Origin: Perkinsus olseni
Taxonomy: Eukaryota; Perkinsozoa; Perkinsida
Assembly (NCBI GenBank): GCA_013115125.1
Contig: JABANN010000401.1
Location: 1 to 32,534, forward strand
Length of the DNA stretch: 32,534 nt
Reading direction: 5' to 3'
Shown one piece after another: positions 28,473 through 32,534 of this stretch (the stretch's first letter is position 1; the number at the start of each line of letters is the position of its first letter). The translations under genes were made by a program, and so were the position numbers. The notes under the pieces are model-generated. The model was not told the DNA's origin. It worked only from the letters and a program-made list of their open reading frames with translations, and searched no databases.

Positions 28473-30652
28473 CTACTGCTTGGCTGACACAGATCCGTCA
28501 CGGTGCAGTGAAATTGATGGATCATCGTCATCATCTGGTACATCCAGGATAAGGGATTCCGCATGAGCTAGGTAGTACTCTGACCATTCCCTTACGCTAG
28601 AGTATAACTCGGCGAATACCTCGAAAAGATACTCAAATCGATCAACCGTTTCATAATTAGCACACATCAAAAATCGGGGTCGGATTAAGCGACCCTCCGC
28701 TGGTGCGCGTCACGTCACGCTCCGAGTCGTCGAGGAAATGCCGCCGCACACGAGGGAACTCCTCTGTTCAAAACTCCACAGTATTCTTTCAAATTTCCCA
28801 CGTGTAATAATGCCTCAACCGGGAATCGAACCCGCGCCCTTCCCTTCTATTACTTTAATCAGGCCCGCCACTATTATTATAAGCACCATCACATCCACAC
28901 GCCCTCCTCGCGGCTGATTTTCTACTCCGAATCTGGAACAAGAAACTTCGCTCCGCTGCGAATTTGCCAAAGACCAACCTCGGAATGCAGAATATGAGTT
29001 GAGCGAATCCGCTCAGGCCCACTATAGTTACGCCACGTAGAAGGAAATCATACCTACAGGAAGGAATCTTCAACTTCTTTGCCAAAACCCAGCTTCAACC
29101 TAAGATACTACCATGCCCATCGGTGGCCAGCAATCAAGAACCAAAGGAAGCCTACGTCCTCTTCCTCTGAAGGGAAGAAGTATCTGAAAATACGCGAGCC
29201 TGAATTTGAACCAACGACCATCAAATGGAGAAGCAAGTCCGAAAACGGCTAGCCCATACCTACCCAAGCATCAATCCGAAGAATCCGCACAGCACAATCA
29301 GAAGGAGAAGAACAAGCACGGTGCACTAAAAACAACCACCACCATCATGTCACTCCCTCGCAAGAAGCTCCAATTCGGTTCGACTAATTTTCCCAGCTGT
29401 ACGACGAAGCGAACTGATCGTCATTCGCACTCGACACTCGGGAGGCGAGATCACGAGCGAGCCCATTCCCTGTTACTACCAGACCGACAATAACAGGGTT
29501 CGTCAACAAACCAGCAAACCACGTCCGTTTAAACTTATATTTGTATCTGATCAGGAACCAATCGGAGACGCTGGCGCTGGAAGGAAGAGCTGTGAAGTGA
29601 TTACACGAAACCCTAGGTTCGGCTCAGGCCCAGACATAGAGCGCCACGGCTCCTCAGCTCGAGTAGTCACAAGAACATTCAGACCGGACAAGGCGAGGTG
29701 ACCAGATTTCTCAAACGGCTTTTCTACAGCGAGACAGTAGGCGATAAGATCACTCCCCTCGCGCTCCACTAAGACCCTCACAACGAACGCACGCTGAGCA
29801 GCGCTGCAAAACCGACCACAGGAATTGAAATCGGGTGAATTTATCTTGTCGATAAGTGCCGAAGATGGCTCTGTAAAATGCTTCCCGATTTGATAAAATC
29901 AATTCTGCACTATGAAAGTCGAGCGGTCCGCCGAGTCCTTACTTGCAGGTTTGACATTGAAAGAAATTGTCACGATTGGTTGCAACTTTACGCCATTGAT
30001 TGAGGCACTCAACATGGACGTATTTCATAGACCCTGAAAACGACACATTCCAACCATTGTACTTGATTCGGGCCTTTCACTTATGGATGGAGTCAGTGAT
30101 GCAATCCATAAGTAAAAGGCCTCACGTCTTCGATGGTGACACCATCAAGAACGGCGGAGGATTCTCTAGGGGGCCTCACAGAGATCCATTTTACGGGGGA
30201 AAATTTTTCCCTCCCAGCACGATAAGTGGTACGCGATATCATGAGGAGAGGGTACTCCTTCGAAAACTTCAATCAGTCAAACGCGGGTTGTGGTCCTCGA
30301 AAAATTCTTCCAGGTGGTATCGAGACCGAAAAGTTCCGCAAATTACTATAGTAAAGATACCGGGCCGAAGTGCGTGTGCAAGTTGCACAGCGCAACTCGC
30401 AATGTATCACTCCCATGTGCATGACCATCATAGAAAAGAATCCCAATCACTACCTTTACACCGACAGGGCGAAATCAGTCTACCGTCCGCCGCGGTTCCG
30501 GAACATATTCGACAGACTTTTTCCTCAGTCGGAGCGGATCGCTCTAAGATCGATTCATACAGCCGAGTTAGATACTGCCGGGCCTCGGCTTGAGCCATCG
30601 AGTGAGCGTAGACATCTCCGAGAGTACTCCGCGTTTCCGCTGAAGTTCGCAT
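28473..30652 (-). CDS. RING-CH (MARCH-type) E3 ubiquitin ligase with membrane segments, multi-exon
   Basis: A membrane-bound E3 ligase of the RINGv class. Exon 1 (30652-30454) and exon 2 (30033-29943) splice in phase to a complete C4HC3 finger, residues 47-96. The parts are CRICSGTAADGRLISPCRCKG, split by the intron at the last Gly, then SMKYVHVECLNQWRK and NFFQCQTC. The ligands are C47, C50, C63, C65, H73, C76, C93 and C96; W80 is the usual E2-contact Trp. Downstream pieces look like membrane spans: TVLVLLLLIVLCGFFGLML (near 29290), EEDVGFLWFLIAGHRWAW joined to YDFLLRGVTIVGLSGFAQLI (about 29160-29000), and an acidic end DVPDDDDDPSISLHRDG...SAKQ-stop at 28473. Exons between 29943 and 29330 are unresolved. 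Two introns carry tRNA-like sequences. Confidence 0.8.
28790..28880 (-). other. RING-CH gene intron starting with a tRNA-like sequence
   Basis: In gene sense, after ...GAYNN the sequence turns to GTGGCGGGCCTGATTAAAGT, then GCGCGGGTTCGATTCCCGG (B-box, plus strand 28822-28832). It is short for a tRNA and has no clear stems beyond the T-arm. The intron's far end is not fixed. Confidence 0.55.
29070..29130 (-). other. RING-CH gene intron headed by ATCTTAGGTTGAAG
   Basis: In gene sense: GTAGTATCTTAGGTTGAAGC ... CTTCCTGTAG, about 57 nt. Splicing gives RWA-W-YDFLLRG in phase. The head matches those at 18.2, 19.3 and 5.2 kb. Confidence 0.65.
29180..29265 (-). other. RING-CH gene intron with a tRNA-like sequence
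   Basis: In gene sense: GTAGGTATGGGCTAGCC ... GTTGGTTCAAATTCAGG ... CTTCCCTTCAG. The B-box-like block is at plus strand 29202-29212. The exact donor is unclear because the obvious GT leaves a phase mismatch. Confidence 0.55.
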
Positions 30653-30802
30653 GTTCGACGATGAGAAAAAGTGCTAAATGAAATATCTATTCTGCAGCAA
30701 TCCCGGGCTTGTGTCGCCTTCCTTGTCCACTCTCCTGAAATAGAAGCACTTTAAGTTTGAGAATTCAGTTTGACATCTAGTGTGTTGAACACAGGGTCCA
30801 TC

Positions 30803-30838
30803 CTTCCCACAGTGCATAACTGAGCTTACTGTGGGAAG
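30803..30838. repeat. 11-bp perfect hairpin
   Basis: CTTCCCACAGT and ACTGTGGGAAG, separated by 14 nt. About 150 bp upstream of the RING-CH start. Confidence 0.7.
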
Positions 30839-31007
30839 TTCTATAGAAAAGCAAGTACATCGCTTCCAACACAAGCATCTGGTTATGGAAAAGGGCCGTC
30901 CTTCAGTGTGTAAAAGGCAGACCAGCCGATCGCCAGCAGCTGCTGCTCGACATAGAACTAAGGCATACTGTAGAACTCAATGAATTGTCGCTTCGTTCGT
31001 AGGGTGA

Positions 31008-31285
31008 AGTACAAAATCCAAGGGAAAGTTACAAAATCCAAGGAAGCGCGTGCGGCAGGGAGGCAAAAGCAACAGAAAAAAAACCTGAACTGCGGGTGAA
31101 GGCAGGAACGAGAAACCCGAAACCCCTCCCGAAACCCGACAGGGCAACCCGATCCCGGAACTGTTACCCAGGCCCTGGGTCCCAGGGCCACCAGAAACCG
31201 GAACTATTACCGTGGGCAACACGATCCCCGGAAGTGCCTCCTTGGATTTTATACCTTTCCCTTGGATTTTGGGAATTACCCCTTC
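31008..31285. repeat. Inverted-repeat element with ACAAAATCCAAGG ends
   Basis: The left end has two TACAAAATCCAAGG-type blocks (31013-31043). The right end has their inverse, CCTTGGATTTTATACC and CCCTTGGATTTTGGG (31241-31276). About 280 bp, no coding. It looks like a foldback or MITE-type element. Confidence 0.65.
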
Positions 31286-31577
31286 GTACGTGGTCGTACG
31301 CGGAGGAGATAGGCGCATTCTGTTTGGCGCGCGCCCTGAAATTCGTGACGACGACACCGCACGGGTAAATTCATATTCTCAAGGAAGTTACTGAATTCTC
31401 AAGGATGAAAATCCCGCTCGCCCGCGGTTTCACACTCAAGGAGGTCACCTAATCCTTAAGGAGAGTTGCGTTGCCTTGGGTTCCCTTCCGGGATCGAGTT
31501 GCCTCGGGTTCCGAGGCTGCCTTCGGGATAGTGATAGACAGATTTGTCTCTTCTTCCCTGCCGCAGGGTCGCGGAGC

Positions 31578-32339
31578 TCCTCCGGAGGAACTTCGCCAAA
31601 CCGCGAGAGACGACATTACTGGCACCCCTGGCGGGCAAACACTTATCACTGCGTACTTTCCGAGGGTTCCGCCCGGTCCAAGGTGACTCACCTTAGGTGA
31701 GGAGGCATCTGATTTGAAGCTTCTATGCGTCATAGGCTATGACTCATAGCCTTCACCCAGGTTGGGTGCGCCAGGTCGAGCAGCGCAAATATCGAAATTC
31801 AATTTCCGCGCGACATCTCATGGTGGTTTGCTCAGGAGGAGCTTCGCAAGCTCCTAGAGAAGTAATCCGGCTTCCTGCCGCACTACTCATTCTTTCTTCT
31901 CAGATACAGGATAAATCCAGTCAGCTTTACCACTCGATAGCGTTACCGGCCGCCGAAGCTGTGATGGTTGAGCTTCCCCTGAGCACGCCTTGACAATGTC
32001 AAGTTGACATGAGGATGCTCTGTATCCCCGTACATCTCCTGAATTAGGTGTCCTAATGATACACGAGTCGTGTAACACGACTAGTATACCGCCGGTATAA
32101 TACCATAGGCTTAACATTTTGGATGCGTGTTTCGATATGACGGGACCGTCCCATGAATGACGAGGCGGATTTCGCCGAGTGCACCGTGCTCAGGCTGAGC
32201 AGCTCAGCACGTCGACGTGGCCACCAATTTATTGGTCTGCGTTTGTGAGCGTCGTCGCACTAACAATGCGGCTGCAGCATTACCCTTGGTGGTAAGGCGC
32301 CGGGTTTGCCAAAAACCATAAACTGTCGCGCAAGCGACA
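31578..32339. repeat. Dense cluster of short near-perfect palindromes
   Basis: At least ten hairpins with arms of 6-8 bp and loops of 1-4 nt. Examples: CTCACCTTAGGTGAG (31687), GGCTATGACTCATAGCC (31735), AGGAGCTTCGCAAGCTCCT (31837), ATGTCAAGTTGACAT (31996), ATTAGGTGTCCTAAT (32043), AGTCGTGTAACACGACT (32066), TATACCGCCGGTATA (32085), GCTGAGCAGCTCAGC (32194), ACCAATTTATTGGT (about 32223) and TGTCGCGCAAGCGACA (32324). The sequences differ from each other, so this is not one repeat. Confidence 0.75.
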
Positions 32340-32534
32340 CATCAGCGAGCCTGGGCAGGGCCCCGGGCGAGCGCACAAATCCCCCGGCGACGACCGGCTC
32401 TAAGGAAAAACCGACCAGAACTACCCCCTTTTTTCTAACCTACCCGTTCAAATCGACTCAAACCGATGCGTCTCTCGGCGCATAGTTGTGTTATCTTGGG
32501 CGAGCGATACTATTGTTCACATTTGATAGTCTTA

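Larger units (their letters stand above)
30653..32534. other. 1.9 kb without a recognised gene; palindrome-rich
   Basis: No protein-like frame, tRNA or rRNA was recognised. It contains an 11-bp hairpin at 30803-30838, an inverted-repeat element at 31008-31285 and a dense block of short palindromes at 31578-32339. The part next to 30652 should include the promoter of the RING-CH gene. Confidence 0.6.

Noticed and set aside
30000-30593. Plus-strand ORF of 197 codons
   Set aside because: It is antisense to the RING-CH exons 1 and 2, which form a complete C4HC3 finger in phase.
31449-31733. Overlapping ORFs on both strands near 31.5 kb
   Set aside because: All are short, GC-driven and mutually exclusive; none shows a domain.
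31400-32450. rRNA fragment
   Set aside because: Palindromes suggested structured RNA, but I found no conserved rRNA core sequence.

Overview
This window looks like nuclear DNA of an intron-rich alveolate, most likely the Perkinsus / dinoflagellate lineage. That placement is inferred from three things: a CCCH zinc finger with the CKPCAWF ... CHLCPPGEIKRRKK signature common in that group, CRT-like transporters, and many very short introns (42-60 nt). Standard stop codons are used. I worked by hand translation and intron-phase bookkeeping, so exon borders are my models and not database results.

Layout. 1-1137 (+): last exon of a POT/PTR2 peptide transporter whose 5' part lies outside the window. 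Next comes a head-to-tail block on the minus strand. NUDT21/CFIm25 (2043-4301) has 7 exons and 244 aa. The branched-chain 2-oxoacid dehydrogenase E2 gene DBT (4697-11424) has 14 exons and 543 aa, with two lipoyl domains. A CCCH zinc-finger gene follows (12766-15292), then NAA35/MAK10, the NatC scaffold (15474-19245). Divergent from NAA35 is a plus-strand DMT transporter (19662-20744). A Mei2-type RRM gene lies at 22159-23010 (+). At 23.2-24.9 kb there is an inverted-repeat locus holding several copies of an unrecognised gene family. Two tandem CRT-like transporters follow (25274-26509 and 26825-28024, both minus), then a multi-pass RING-CH (MARCH-type) ubiquitin ligase (28473-30652, minus). 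The last 1.9 kb has no gene I can support but is full of small palindromes.

The most interesting layer is the introns. The exon models fit homologous proteins with consistent phases, and several dispersed repeat families then fall exactly inside introns, sometimes making up almost the whole intron: (a) tRNA-like sequences with an intact B-box, placed at or just after the 5' splice site and read in the sense of the gene in six introns of four genes; (b) a core motif CGCGCGCCACGAAATT, in either orientation, in five DBT introns, one NAA35 intron and directly after the DBT stop; (c) a motif ATCTTAGGTTGAAG just downstream of 5' splice sites; (d) a CCAACG...CTTAGTTAGA element. In DBT the two duplicated lipoyl domains share one intron position but carry family-(b) introns at different positions, which points to intron gain after the duplication. 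I read the window as a snapshot of intron creation by several introner-like families, one of them tRNA-derived. I cannot say whether these exact families have been described.

Functions: mRNA 3'-end processing (NUDT21), mitochondrial branched-chain amino-acid breakdown (DBT), N-terminal acetylation (NAA35), RNA binding (CCCH, Mei2-like RRM), membrane transport (POT, DMT, CRT-like x2) and ubiquitination (RING-CH). I see no operon-like logic linking them.
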